A DNA stretch of 64,000 nt, from the NCBI RefSeq assembly GCF_000299915.1, contig NZ_AMRI01000014.1, forward strand, positions 44,982 to 108,981. The letters are read 5' to 3'. The notes below the pieces were generated by a model. That model saw only the letters and a program-made list of their open reading frames with translations, was not told the origin of the DNA and did no database searches. Source of the DNA: Gallaecimonas xiamenensis 3-C-1 (GTDB taxonomy: Bacteria > Pseudomonadota > Gammaproteobacteria > Enterobacterales > Gallaecimonadaceae). Positions 28,833 through 38,070 of the stretch are shown here, piece by piece (the stretch's first letter is position 1; the number at the start of each line of letters is the position of its first letter). Both the position numbers and the translations under genes were made by a program.

Positions 28833-30179
28833 ATGTACCGCCGCTATCCCCTTATCCGACTGGCCCTGGCATTGACGGTGCCCCTTGCCATATTGGCCTT
28901 GGCCAGTGGCCTGCTTGTCCTGCTGTCCTATCCACTTGAGATAACAGTACTTATCAGGCCAGAGCCCTTGGGTCCCGGCTCTCACCCCCTATCAGCCCTG
29001 GGGATAATCCTACTGGCAGCATCCATGCTGCTCTACCACCATCGTTTACCAAGCCTGGTACTGGCGTTGCCTGTTTGGCTGCTGATGCTGAGCCGTCTTC
29101 TAATGCCTGACGCCAGCCAGGCACTGTTGCAGGCCCTGACCCCCTTTACCCGCTCCCTGGCCCTTATCAATGAAAGCGGCCACCCCGTTGCCCTGGGGGT
29201 ACATACCGCGCTTTGCCAATGGCTTATCGCCAGCGCCATCCTCAGCTACCAGCTCTACCATCCCAAGTGGGCACAGCTGCTGTCGACCCTGGCTTTTGCC
29301 GTCGCCCAGGTTGCCTTGACGGGCTATGCCTTCGGCCTTAGCCACTTCTACGGGGAAATGTCCCTCACCACCATGATGATGGTCACCCCCATGAGCCTGG
29401 CCATCCTGGTACGCACCGCCAATAGGGGAGGTCTAAGGGCATTGCTCAGCCCCTGGACCGGGGGCAAGATAGCCCGGCTGCAACTGGTGGTCGGCATGGT
29501 TACCCCCTTCCTCATCGGACTGCTGCTGGTGAAAACGGCCGATCGAGCCCCGGATCTCTCCTTTGGCATGCTGATCGTCGCCGTCAGCCAGGCCAGTGCC
29601 CTGCTGATCGCTGTTTCGGCCATTCTTTACGAGACCATGGACAAGGAAAGGCGCAGTTACCACAGGCAGATGGAATTGATGGCCACGCGCGACCCACTGA
29701 CCGCCAGCTTCAATCGTTACGCCCTGGAAAGACGGGCCGAAACCGAGCTGGCCCGCAGCCGTCGTCACCGCTACCCCCTGTCGGTGCTGGTGGTAGATGC
29801 CGACCATTTCAAGCAGATCAATGACAACTTCGGCCATCCGGTCGGAGACCTGGTGTTGCAACAACTGGCGTCGCTGCTGCGTCGGCATTGCCGAGCCCAG
29901 GACACAGTCGCGCGCTGGGGAGGAGAAGAGTTTGTGGTGTTATTGCCCGATACGCCTTTAAACAAGGCATTCCAGGTTGCCGAGAAGCTGCGCCAACTGG
30001 TGGCCCAGCAGGATCTGCATGACCTTGCTCCAGGATTGAGCCTTACCATTTCGGTTGGATGCGCCCAGTTGACCGCCCAAGAGAACATCAGCGACTTGTT
30101 GCGCCGCGCCGATATCGCCCTTTATGCGGCCAAAGACCTGGGTCGTAACAAGGTTAGCGAAGCCCGCCTGGCCAGCTAG
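28833..30179 (+). CDS. Membrane-bound diguanylate cyclase (GGDEF)
   Basis: 448 residues with the start at 28833, preceded by AGGA. The first 270 residues form about eight hydrophobic helices, an integral-membrane sensor without a recognisable ligand domain. The last 170 residues are a GGDEF domain: RDPLTASFNRYALE, DADHFKQINDNFGHPVGD, then the signature RWGGEEF. The inhibitory RxxD site (RAQD) lies exactly five residues before GGEEF, so product inhibition by cyclic-di-GMP is expected. It lies between dxs and the dxs remnant, where related genomes have pgpA next to dxs. Confidence 0.93.
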   Translation: MYRRYPLIRLALALTVPLAILALASGLLVLLSYPLEITVLIRPEPLGPGSHPLSALGIILLAASMLLYHHRLPSLVLALPVWLLMLSRLLMPDASQALLQALTPFTRSLALINESGHPVALGVHTALCQWLIASAILSYQLYHPKWAQLLSTLAFAVAQVALTGYAFGLSHFYGEMSLTTMMMVTPMSLAILVRTANRGGLRALLSPWTGGKIARLQLVVGMVTPFLIGLLLVKTADRAPDLSFGMLIVAVSQASALLIAVSAILYETMDKERRSYHRQMELMATRDPLTASFNRYALERRAETELARSRRHRYPLSVLVVDADHFKQINDNFGHPVGDLVLQQLASLLRRHCRAQDTVARWGGEEFVVLLPDTPLNKAFQVAEKLRQLVAQQDLHDLAPGLSLTISVGCAQLTAQENISDLLRRADIALYAAKDLGRNKVSEARLAS

Positions 30180-30209
30180 AGGAAGTAAATCAGCCCCTGC
30201 AGGCAGCAG

Positions 30210-30634
30210 AAGGCCACATCCCCGCCAAAAATCCCCCCACCGGTTGGCACGGGGTGCCCAAGTTCGACTCCAGCAAGGACGGTTTAGCTAAGTCCAAAGG
30301 CGGTAGCCAACTTCCACCTACATCTTCGGCACAGTCCCCAAGCGGATGGCCATTTTTCCCAGCCATGCACCAAGACTCCGGTATGGTGTATTTCCAATAT
30401 CCCAGCCAATACTTCGACGCCGCCGTGGCGAGCAGCACGCCGTTACCCACGAGGCAGCCTTTACCATCGAAAGTCGGCCTTGCCGAGCTGCTGTTTAGCA
30501 TTGCCCCATCATACCTACGACACTGTCAGACCTATCCGACGAGTTCATCAAGCGCGATTTTGCAGGAGTTCCTGGTCGAATTGAGGCGAGACAGCGTCAG
30601 CATCCAAACCGGTATCGAAACCAGGTTGAACTAA
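30210..30634 (+). pseudogene. Decayed partial copy of dxs
   Basis: This stretch resembles the 3' half of the intact dxs gene in the same orientation. Matching peptide stretches are PKFDSSKDGLAKSKGG ([16 protein letters not shown] in Dxs), DSGMVYFQYPSQYFDAA ([19 protein letters not shown]) and DEFIK near the end. A one-base deletion around 30429 (the counterpart of ATAGCCGAGCAG reads GTGGCGAGCAG) shifts the frame. About 0.5 kb corresponding to the middle of the transketolase domain is missing, and the segment ends near the dxs stop. An open frame exists at 30254-30634 but mixes frames and cannot encode an enzyme. Confidence 0.85.
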
Positions 30635-30642
30635 GCCCAAAA

Positions 30643-30667
30643 AAAGCCCCGCTATGCGGGGCTTTGG
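30643..30667. terminator. Terminator of the S9 peptidase gene
   Basis: Read leftward, AAAGCCCCGC and GCGGGGCTTTTTTT form a strong hairpin with a T tract. It lies about 30 bp after the peptidase stop and just beyond the dxs remnant. Confidence 0.8.
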
Positions 30668-30695
30668 GAGGCCAAAGGGCCATGGCTACCTTTTG

Positions 30696-32660
30696 TTAGT
30701 CACCGAGCTGTTGGTTCAGGAAAGTCAGCACGGTACGGTAGTAGAGCGCACGGTTTTCAGGATCGCGAAAGCCATGGCCTTCCTTATCCAGTACCAGGCT
30801 CTCAAAAGGCTTTTTAGCAGCCTTAAGGGCGGCAGCCAGCGCTTCATACTGCTCGATAGGAGCCCGCTTGTCCTGCGTCCCGTGGGTCAACAGCAGCGGC
30901 ACTTGAAGGCGCGCAGCTTGGGCAGCCGGAGAAAATGCCCGCAACTGAGCCTCGTCCATTCCCAAGGCCTTCTCCAAGTAGGCCTCACCATTATAAAACT
31001 CTGGAATTTCTCCTTCTTCCTTCATCAGGGGTAAGTCATAAATGCCTGCATTGGCCACTGCACAGTGATACTTGTCAGGATAAGTAATCGCACTCATCAC
31101 TGCCGAGTAACCACCAAAACTGCCACCCATGATGCACACCTTTTCCTTGGCGATATTCTTCTCTCGAATGGCCCAATCTACAGCCTCGGCAATATCCTGC
31201 TGGATCAAGTCACCCCAATGACGATAACCGGCCTCCAGGAAGGTTGTACCGTAACCTCCAGAGCCCCGGTAGTTGACGCGCAATACTGCGTAACCATGCT
31301 GGGAAAGGATATGAACATCACGGTCGAAGGCCCAGTGGTCTCTGATCCCATGAGGACCGCCATGGACCAAGACTACCAGCTTGTGATGTTTACCGGCCCG
31401 ATCAGGTCTTGGCGGCGTGTAGTACCCGTGCAGCGTCAAACCATCGGATGACTTGAAGCTGAAAGGTTCAGATGGCATCAAGGTTTTACGGTCAAGATTG
31501 GCGTAAAAAGAAAATAGCTGGGTAACGCTAAGTTTTTCTTGGTCAAATAGATACAAAGAACCGGGATCAGTATCCGTTTCCGTCAAAAATACGTATTTAC
31601 TGCCATCAGGAGTTGAACTGGTGATAGTTAGGTCAGTTCCAGGGAAAGCAGCCAGTAGCTCTTTGAAAGCTATCGCTTCCGGATGCTTACCGTTGACCAT
31701 CAGATAAGATGGTAAGCCATCCTCTACCTTAAGCCCATAGACCAAATGATCATCTTGGGACGTCAGGACTCCCGTAACATTGGACACGGGATCGACGTAA
31801 AGTTTCTTAAATTTCTCTTGGTCCAATTCGTATTTGTACAGACCTAGTGGGCCGCCATTCTCTCCACGCAGCACATAAAGAGCTTTACCGCTATTATCGA
31901 AACCCAAAGGCGCAACATCTTCAGCAGCCAGCGGTTTCCAAGGCTCTTTACCCTCTTGACGCAAGTACACCTGGAAGTTTGCATTCCTGTCAGACCCATA
32001 TGCAGCACCGACAGATTGGTCCGGACGCAATAAGAACCCCGCATCCGCTACCGGGGCCATGATGTTAATACTCCTTTCTAGACCTCGGTAAATATCTAAT
32101 TTTACAACCCGAGCAAGACTGCCCTGATCACCGCTCATGGGTTGCGATGCAATCAATATATGCTTGGGATCATTGGGTAGAGGATCAATAAAACTGGCCC
32201 AGCCATCCGTACTCTGAGTACGCTTTATATGACTTCCTGTCTCACCTTCCCCGGCACTGTAGCCGTATATCATTTTGCCTTTCCTGCCATCCCAGTTGAA
32301 CGCAAACAACTCTCCATAGTAGACAGGCTCTTCTTGCCAACTCAGCTTTTGCATTACCTTGGCAACGAGACGCTCATCATTGGCCCAGTAAAAACTGCCA
32401 AATTCCTTGGCTCCACCAAGGCGTACACCGCCGATAAACTTCATGTCCTTAGTGGCGGCAACTTTGATCGTGCGCTCATCATTATCGACGACGGCAAGAG
32501 CCAAATAATTGCCATCTGGAGATATCTTGGCCTCCTGTAGAGGCGATCGGGCGGATAGCTGGTTAATTAGCTCATCATCGAGGGAGGTGGCAAAAGCGGG
32601 GACTGGGCCAACACTGACTACACAAGCCAGGGCGGGCACCAACAGTCGGTACAGGTCCAT
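30696..32660 (-). CDS. Exported S9-family prolyl oligopeptidase-like peptidase
   Basis: 654 residues. A Sec signal (about 1-25, ending AFATS) points to the periplasm or outside. Residues about 30-390 form a WD40-like beta-propeller region and about 400-654 an alpha/beta-hydrolase domain. The catalytic triad is visible: GGSFGGYSA (Ser), THGTQDKRAP (Asp) and EGHGF (His), with HGGPHG as the oxyanion segment. The substrate class is acyl-aminoacyl or dipeptidyl peptides. Its base composition is visibly more AT-rich than that of neighbours, and it interrupts a conserved block between dxs and pgpA, which suggests acquisition by transfer. Confidence 0.92.
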   Translation of the reverse strand: MDLYRLLVPALACVVSVGPVPAFATSLDDELINQLSARSPLQEAKISPDGNYLALAVVDNDERTIKVAATKDMKFIGGVRLGGAKEFGSFYWANDERLVAKVMQKLSWQEEPVYYGELFAFNWDGRKGKMIYGYSAGEGETGSHIKRTQSTDGWASFIDPLPNDPKHILIASQPMSGDQGSLARVVKLDIYRGLERSINIMAPVADAGFLLRPDQSVGAAYGSDRNANFQVYLRQEGKEPWKPLAAEDVAPLGFDNSGKALYVLRGENGGPLGLYKYELDQEKFKKLYVDPVSNVTGVLTSQDDHLVYGLKVEDGLPSYLMVNGKHPEAIAFKELLAAFPGTDLTITSSTPDGSKYVFLTETDTDPGSLYLFDQEKLSVTQLFSFYANLDRKTLMPSEPFSFKSSDGLTLHGYYTPPRPDRAGKHHKLVVLVHGGPHGIRDHWAFDRDVHILSQHGYAVLRVNYRGSGGYGTTFLEAGYRHWGDLIQQDIAEAVDWAIREKNIAKEKVCIMGGSFGGYSAVMSAITYPDKYHCAVANAGIYDLPLMKEEGEIPEFYNGEAYLEKALGMDEAQLRAFSPAAQAARLQVPLLLTHGTQDKRAPIEQYEALAAALKAAKKPFESLVLDKEGHGFRDPENRALYYRTVLTFLNQQLGD

Positions 32661-32754
32661 CTGAACATTCCTTTTGTTAAACTCTAATCAAGTCAATAAT
32701 TTCAACAACTTGAAAACATTAGAGATAACACATTTAACAATTAAAGGAAAGTGC

Positions 32755-33243
32755 TCAGCCCAGCCAGGCCAACAACCCCTGCAGGCAGGCAAAGGCGAAT
32801 ACGCCGGCCAGGACGTCGTCGATCATGATGCCAAAGCCGCCGTGCAGGTGCTTGTCACACCAGCTGATGGGCCAGGGTTTGAGGATGTCGAAAAAGCGGA
32901 ACAGCGCAAAGCCTGCCAGCAGCCATTGCCAGGTCAGGGGCACCATAAAGAGGGTGATCAGCATGCCGGCCACTTCGTCCCAGACGATGGCGCTGTGGTC
33001 GTGCACGCCCATGTCGCGGCTGGCCCGGGCACAGATGTAAACGCCGCCGACAATAGCCAGCAGGGTCAGTGCCAGGTAGGCCAGCCAGGGCAAGGGGCTT
33101 AGCAGCAAAAAAAGCGGGATGGCCGCCAGGCTGCCAAAGGTGCCAGGGGCCTTGGGGGCCAGTCCAGAGCCAAAGCCCAGGGCCAGGAAATGCCAGGGGT
33201 TTGTCAGGCTGAGGCGTTTTACCGGATTGTTGCTGTCACTCAT
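32755..33243 (-). CDS. pgpA: Phosphatidylglycerophosphatase A
   Basis: 162 residues with several membrane helices. It dephosphorylates phosphatidylglycerol phosphate. Typical stretches are GFGSGLAPKAPGTFGSLAAIP near the N terminus and the FRFFDILKPWPISWCDKHLHGGFGIMIDDVLAG metal site. Its ATG overlaps the thiL stop (ATGA). It is the last gene of the nrdR-rib operon. Confidence 0.95.
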   Translation of the reverse strand: MSDSNNPVKRLSLTNPWHFLALGFGSGLAPKAPGTFGSLAAIPLFLLLSPLPWLAYLALTLLAIVGGVYICARASRDMGVHDHSAIVWDEVAGMLITLFMVPLTWQWLLAGFALFRFFDILKPWPISWCDKHLHGGFGIMIDDVLAGVFAFACLQGLLAWLG

Positions 33244-34208
33244 GACCAGTTGTGCTCGTACCCGCAGACATTGAGATCCACTGTTTGGCCGTGATTGAGG
33301 TAACTGATGCCTTCCCCACCACGCAACTGGCCGACGCAGCTGTGCTTGACGCCGCAGTGGGCAAGCGCCGTGTCCAAGGCGCCTTTTTGGGCCTCTGGCA
33401 CGGTAAAGAGCAGCTCGTAGTCGTCACCGGCGCCCAGGGCATAATGCCAGGCCGCTTCCAAAGATACCGTGCCCAGCAGAGCCTGGCTCAAGGGCAATTT
33501 GTCCAGGAACAGGTTGGCACCGCAATGGCTGGCCTTGAGGATATGGCCAAGGTCCGAGGCTAGGCCGTCGGAGATATCGATAGCGCTGGAGGCCACGCCG
33601 CGCAGGGCCTGGCCGGCCAGCAGCCTGGGGGTGGGGTAGCAGTGGCGGTTGATCAGATATTCGCGGTGATCGCTGCTGGCCTCTTCCCGGCCTTGGAGCA
33701 GGGCCAGCCCCAGGCCGGCGTCCCCCAAAGAGCCGGTGACATAGAGCCAGTCGCCGGGCTTGGCACCGCTGCGAGTCAGTTGCTTGCCGGCGGGGATTTT
33801 TCCTTGGGCGGTGATGGTCACCGACAGGGGGCCACGGGTGGTATCGCCACCCACCAGGGTCACACCGTAATAGTCGCAGACTTCAATGACGGCACCGGCG
33901 AATTCCGCCAGCCACTTGTCGTTGGCGTCCGGCAGGGTCAGGGCCAGGGACAGCCAAGCCTGGTCGGCGCCCATGGCCGCCAAGTCCGACAGGTTCACTG
34001 CCACCGCCTTGTGGCCAATGGCCCTGGGGTCCATATCCGCCAGGAAATGAACACCGCTGACCAGGGTGTCGGTGGTGACCGCCAGCAGGGTATTGTCATT
34101 GACGCTGAGCAGGGCGCAATCGTCGCCAATGCCCAACACCACATCCTTGCGTTGGTGGCCTTTGCCTTTGAAGTAGTTGTCGATCAACGAGAATTCACGG
34201 CTTGCCAT
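33240..34208 (-). CDS. thiL: Thiamine-monophosphate kinase
   Basis: 322 residues. It phosphorylates thiamine monophosphate to the diphosphate cofactor. The N-terminal GIGDDCALL and the VGGDTTRGPLS and DISDGLASD motifs bind Mg-ATP as in the PurM/ThiL fold. An ATG at 34208 is chosen over the adjacent TTG; no clear Shine-Dalgarno is seen. It lies 50 bp after nusB. Confidence 0.95.
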   Translation of the reverse strand: MASREFSLIDNYFKGKGHQRKDVVLGIGDDCALLSVNDNTLLAVTTDTLVSGVHFLADMDPRAIGHKAVAVNLSDLAAMGADQAWLSLALTLPDANDKWLAEFAGAVIEVCDYYGVTLVGGDTTRGPLSVTITAQGKIPAGKQLTRSGAKPGDWLYVTGSLGDAGLGLALLQGREEASSDHREYLINRHCYPTPRLLAGQALRGVASSAIDISDGLASDLGHILKASHCGANLFLDKLPLSQALLGTVSLEAAWHYALGAGDDYELLFTVPEAQKGALDTALAHCGVKHSCVGQLRGGEGISYLNHGQTVDLNVCGYEHNWS

Positions 34209-34258
34209 CAATAAAAAGCCAGCATTGCTGCTGGCCCTCCGTACGGTTCCTCACAGGC

Positions 34259-34672
34259 TCATTTGCCCTGCTGGTCCCGGATAAACTTGTCCAGTACGCC
34301 GTTGACGAACTTGTGGCTGTCCTCGGCGGCGAAGGTCTTGGCCAGTTCGATGGCCTCATTCAGGGCCACCTTGTAAGGCACGTCCTTGCGGCGGGTCAGC
34401 TCGTAAAGACCCAGGCGCAGGGCGGCCTTTTCCACCAGATCTACGTCATCCAGCGGGCGGCTGACATAGCGGGTGAGGATGGTGTCCAGCTCATCGGTGT
34501 GGGTGGCAACGCCGACGATAAGGTCGCGGAAGTAATCCACGTCCACTTCGTTCATGTCCTGCTCGGTCAGGAACTGGTGCTCCACATCGGCGATGGGATC
34601 GTTGGTCATCTGCCACTGGTACAGGGCTTGCAGCGCCAGGCGGCGCGCTTTGCGACGAAATGCCGGTTTCAT
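34259..34672 (-). CDS. nusB: Transcription antitermination factor NusB
   Basis: 137 residues, all helical. With NusE (S10) it binds boxA in rRNA leaders. [18 protein letters not shown] at the start and the [30 protein letters not shown] stretch are diagnostic. The ATG overlaps the ribH stop (TGATG), the usual ribH-nusB coupling. Confidence 0.96.
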   Translation of the reverse strand: MKPAFRRKARRLALQALYQWQMTNDPIADVEHQFLTEQDMNEVDVDYFRDLIVGVATHTDELDTILTRYVSRPLDDVDLVEKAALRLGLYELTRRKDVPYKVALNEAIELAKTFAAEDSHKFVNGVLDKFIRDQQGK

Positions 34673-35142
34673 CAACCCTCCAGGGCGTCTATGACGTTGA
34701 CCATTTCCAGGGCGGACAGGGCCGCTTCGGCGCCCTTGTTACCGGCCTTGGTACCAGCACGCTCGATGGCCTGCTCTATGGTGTCGGTGGTCAGGACACC
34801 GAAGGCAACGGGAATGTCGTAGTCCATGGCTACGGAAGCCAGGCCCTTGTTGCACTCGGAGCAGACGTAGTCAAAGTGGGGAGTACCGCCACGGATCACG
34901 GCGCCCAGGGAAATGATGGCGTCGTATTTTTTGCTGGCAGCCACTTTCTTGGCAGCCAAAGGCAGCTCTACCGCACCGGGCACACGCACTATGGTGATGT
35001 GCTCGTCCGGCACCTGGCCGTGACGTTTCAGTGCGTCGATAGCGCCGTCCACCAGGGAATCGACGATAAAGCTGTTAAAACGGGACACCACCAGCGCAAA
35101 TTTGTGCGTGGGGGCCGCAAAACCGCCTTCAATGATCTTCAT
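34672..35142 (-). CDS. ribH: 6,7-dimethyl-8-ribityllumazine synthase
   Basis: 156 residues. It condenses dihydroxybutanone phosphate with the ribitylamino-uracil to form lumazine, the substrate of RibE. Conserved parts: [41 protein letters not shown] with the catalytic His, and [11 protein letters not shown]. It is preceded by a terminator-like hairpin that separates it from ribBA. Confidence 0.97.
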   Translation of the reverse strand: MKIIEGGFAAPTHKFALVVSRFNSFIVDSLVDGAIDALKRHGQVPDEHITIVRVPGAVELPLAAKKVAASKKYDAIISLGAVIRGGTPHFDYVCSECNKGLASVAMDYDIPVAFGVLTTDTIEQAIERAGTKAGNKGAEAALSALEMVNVIDALEG

Positions 35143-35160
35143 AGCGTGACTCTTGACCCG

Positions 35161-35190
35161 AGAAAAACGGCGCTATGGTAGCACAGCGCC
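35161..35190 (-). terminator. Terminator-like hairpin between ribBA and ribH
   Basis: Read leftward, GGCGCTGTG and CATAGCGCC pair imperfectly and are followed by GTTTTTCT. It stands within the operon, so it may work as a partial terminator that lowers expression of ribH-nusB-thiL-pgpA. No riboswitch fold is apparent in the 77-bp gap. Confidence 0.55.
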
Positions 35191-35219
35191 TGACAATGGC
35201 CTACTGCTTACAAGGCCCC

Positions 35220-36332
35220 TTATTCGGCGACGTATTCCACCACTTCCAGGCCGAATCCTCCCAAGGCGTGGTAGCGCTTGTCGGAGCTGGACAGCAGCCG
35301 CATTTTGGCCACCCCCAGGTCGGCCAAGATCTGTGACCCTACCCCCACCCGGCGGCTGGTGCCGCTCCACTGAGCCGGTTGCGGCTCCTGGCCGCAGTCC
35401 TGGGCGGCAAAGTGCAGCAGCTTTCTCACCAGATCGCTGTCGCTCTCTTCCGAGCCCAGCAGCACCAGCACCCCACCTTCTTTGCCGATCCGCTCCATGG
35501 CCTTGTACAAAGGCCAGCTGCGGGACACGCTGCGGTCAGACAGCAGCAGGTCGGTCAGGCGGTTATGCAGATGCACCCGCACCAGGGTCGGGGTCGCCTC
35601 TGACACCTCGCCCTTTTTCAGGGCGAAATGCAGGCGGCCGTCGATAGTGTCGCGGTAGGTAAACAGGTCAAAGTCGCCGTACAGGGTCGGCAGCTTGCAC
35701 TGGGTGATGCGCTCTATGGTGGTCTCATGCAAGGAGCGGTATTCGATAAGGTCGGCAATGGTGCCCACCTTGATGCCGTGCTTCTCACCAAAGACTTCCA
35801 GCTGGGGGCGGCGGGCCATGGTGCCATCTTCGTTGAGGATCTCGACAATAACCCCGGACGCCTCAAAGCCGGCCAGGCGGGCCAGGTCGCAGCCGGCTTC
35901 GGTGTGGCCGGCGCGGGTCAGCACGCCGCCGTCCTGGGCCATGATCGGGAAGATGTGCCCCGGCTGCACCACATCGGCTGCCACCGCGTCCTTAGCCACG
36001 GCGGCCTGCACGGTGCGGGCCCGGTCGGCGGCGCTGATCCCGGTGGTGACCCCTTCGGCCGCCTCGATGGAAACGGTAAAGGCGGTGCCGAACTGGGCGT
36101 TGTTATCCTTGGCCATCAACGGCAGATTCAGGCGCTGGCAGCGGTCGCGGGTCATGGTCAGGCAGATAAGGCCGCGGCCGTGGGTGGCCATGAAGTTGAT
36201 GATCTCGGGAGTGACCTTTTCGGCGGCCACGATGAGATCCCCTTCGTTCTCTCTGTCTTCGTCATCCATAAGGATGACCATCTTGCCGGCACGGATATCG
36301 TCGATGATGTCTTTGATGGGTGACAGGGCCAT
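35220..36332 (-). CDS. ribBA: Dihydroxybutanone-phosphate synthase fused to a degenerate GTP cyclohydrolase II domain
   Basis: 370 residues. The RibB half (about 1-205) is intact, with [11 protein letters not shown], the RxGHTEAG segment and HGRGLICL. The RibA-like half (about 210-370) keeps the framework ([19 protein letters not shown]) but lacks the three zinc cysteines: the segment equivalent to SLRCDCG reads LLSDRSVS. The RQEGR motif is also absent. It thus matches the RibBX-type variant described in Proteobacteria, in which only the RibB activity remains; a separate ribA is expected elsewhere. It starts nine bases after ribE. Confidence 0.92.
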   Translation of the reverse strand: MALSPIKDIIDDIRAGKMVILMDDEDRENEGDLIVAAEKVTPEIINFMATHGRGLICLTMTRDRCQRLNLPLMAKDNNAQFGTAFTVSIEAAEGVTTGISAADRARTVQAAVAKDAVAADVVQPGHIFPIMAQDGGVLTRAGHTEAGCDLARLAGFEASGVIVEILNEDGTMARRPQLEVFGEKHGIKVGTIADLIEYRSLHETTIERITQCKLPTLYGDFDLFTYRDTIDGRLHFALKKGEVSEATPTLVRVHLHNRLTDLLLSDRSVSRSWPLYKAMERIGKEGGVLVLLGSEESDSDLVRKLLHFAAQDCGQEPQPAQWSGTSRRVGVGSQILADLGVAKMRLLSSSDKRYHALGGFGLEVVEYVAE

Positions 36333-36341
36333 GCTCAGTCC

Positions 36342-36992
36342 TTATTTCAAAAAGCCGCTACGGGCTAACAAGTCCAGTGTAACCGTTTCTGTTTTGTCCA
36401 GGCTCGGGGCCAGTAACCGTTCTACGTAACGGGCCAGCAGATCCACTTCAAGGTTGACCTGGCTGCCGGGCTGCCAGTCCTTGATGGTGGTCTCCCCCTG
36501 GGTGTGGGGCACTATGGTCAGCATGAAGCGCGCCCCTTCAACGGCGTTGACGGTGAGGCTGATGCCGTCCATGGTCACCGAACCTTTCTCGGCGATATAG
36601 CGGCCAAGGGCCGGCGGCGCCTTAACCCAGAATTCGATGGCCCGGCCGGTGTTGTGGCGGCTTTCAATTTCGGCCACCCCGTCCACATGGCCGGACACCA
36701 GGTGCCCCCCCAGGCGGGTGCTGGGCAGCAGCGCCTTCTCAAGGTTTACCGGGCTGCCGGCCTTGAGCTTGGCAAAGCCGGTGCGTTTGAGGGTCTCGCC
36801 GGAGACATCGGCACTGTAGCCGTCGCCATGCAGTTCGGTCACCGTCAAACAGACGCCGTTGGTGGCAATGGAGTCCCCCAGTTTGACGTCCCCAAGATCC
36901 AACTTGCCGCTGGCAATACGCACCGTGGCGTCGCCACCGCTGGCCTTGATGCTGGCCACCTTGCCTACCGCTTCGATAATACCGGTAAACAT
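36342..36992 (-). CDS. ribE: Riboflavin synthase alpha chain
   Basis: 216 residues with the start at 36992. It dismutates two lumazines to riboflavin. Two tandem lumazine-binding repeats are visible: [12 protein letters not shown] (about 1-95) and [12 protein letters not shown] onward (about 96-190). The N-terminal MFTGI is the invariant start. The ATG overlaps the ribD stop (TGATG). Confidence 0.96.
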   Translation of the reverse strand: MFTGIIEAVGKVASIKASGGDATVRIASGKLDLGDVKLGDSIATNGVCLTVTELHGDGYSADVSGETLKRTGFAKLKAGSPVNLEKALLPSTRLGGHLVSGHVDGVAEIESRHNTGRAIEFWVKAPPALGRYIAEKGSVTMDGISLTVNAVEGARFMLTIVPHTQGETTIKDWQPGSQVNLEVDLLARYVERLLAPSLDKTETVTLDLLARSGFLK

Positions 36993-38062
36993 CACACCTC
37001 CAGGGTCAGGCGGAGATCGTCCCCTACCCGACGTACATCTTTGATTGTAAAGCGCGGCGCCTGGGCCATGTCGCTAAAGACCGGCAACGCCAGCAGGCCA
37101 CGGCTGACATCCCCCATCAGGGTGGGGGCCAGGTAGAGCACCAGTTCGTCCACCAGGCCTTCCGCCAGGAAGGCGCCGCTCAGCTCGGCACCGGCTTCCA
37201 CCAGCACCGAGTTCACCGGCAGCTTCTTCAAAAGGGTCTTGAGAAAGTCCTTCTCCCCCAGGCGCAACCTTTCCACATGGTCGGGAAAATCCCGGTGGTC
37301 GTTATGGTGGCTGACCACCCAGGCCGGGGTCGGTACCTGGAAAAAGCCGTTATCGGATCCCAAACGCTGGCGCCTGTCCAGCACCACCCGCAAGGGCTGG
37401 CGCAGCTCGGGCAGCGGGTAAGGGTCAGGGAATTGGCTTTGCCGTACGTTAAGGGACGGCTCGTCGACAAGCACTGTACCGGCGCCGGTAATGATGGCGC
37501 CGCTCATGGCCCGCAGGCGCTGCACGTCGGCCCGGGCATCGGGCCCCGTTATCCACTTGGACTGGCCGTTTTTAAGGGCGGTGCGGCCATCGAGGCTGGC
37601 CGCCAGCTTCATGCGCACCAGCGGCAGGCCGGTTTCCATCTTCTTGATAAAGCCCGGGTTTAGGGCCCTGGCGTCGGCTTCCAAGAGGCCATGCTGGGTG
37701 GCAATGCCGGCGTCTTCGAGAATTTTCAGGCCCTTGCCCGCCACCTGGGGATTGGGGTCCACCATGGCGGCAATCACCTTGGCCACCCCGGCTTTGACCA
37801 GGGCCTCGGCGCACGGCGGGGTGCGGCCATAATGAGCGCAGGGCTCCAGGGTCACATAGGCGGTGGCACCACGGGCACGCTCACCGGCCATATTAAGGGC
37901 GTGTACCTCGGCGTGCGCAGTACCGGCCTGCTGGTGCCAGCCTTCCCCCACCAACTCGCCGTTCTTGACGATAACGCAGCCGACAGCGGGGTTGGGTTCG
38001 GTGGTGTAGCGGCCCTGGGCCGCCAGTTTGATGGCACGGGCCATCCATTGGGCATCTGTCAT
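36992..38062 (-). CDS. ribD: Riboflavin biosynthesis deaminase/reductase RibD
   Basis: 356 residues. The N-terminal deaminase has the zinc ligands HAEVHAL and EPCAHYGRTPPC; the C-terminal reductase domain follows from about 145 (MKLAASLDGRTA). Together they catalyse the second and third steps of riboflavin synthesis. I set the start at 38062 (MTDAQWMARAIKLA), in line with E. coli RibD; a TTG four codons upstream is possible. Confidence 0.95.
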   Translation of the reverse strand: MTDAQWMARAIKLAAQGRYTTEPNPAVGCVIVKNGELVGEGWHQQAGTAHAEVHALNMAGERARGATAYVTLEPCAHYGRTPPCAEALVKAGVAKVIAAMVDPNPQVAGKGLKILEDAGIATQHGLLEADARALNPGFIKKMETGLPLVRMKLAASLDGRTALKNGQSKWITGPDARADVQRLRAMSGAIITGAGTVLVDEPSLNVRQSQFPDPYPLPELRQPLRVVLDRRQRLGSDNGFFQVPTPAWVVSHHNDHRDFPDHVERLRLGEKDFLKTLLKKLPVNSVLVEAGAELSGAFLAEGLVDELVLYLAPTLMGDVSRGLLALPVFSDMAQAPRFTIKDVRRVGDDLRLTLEV

Positions 38063-38070
38063 CTTGAGAC

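Noticed and set aside
30254..30634. 126-codon open frame in the dxs remnant as a gene
   Set aside because: It follows the dxs frame only in parts and shifts at a deletion; there is no ribosome site and no complete domain.
35143..35219. FMN riboswitch in the rib operon
   Set aside because: The gap before ribH is too short and has none of the conserved RFN-element segments; only a terminator-like hairpin is seen.
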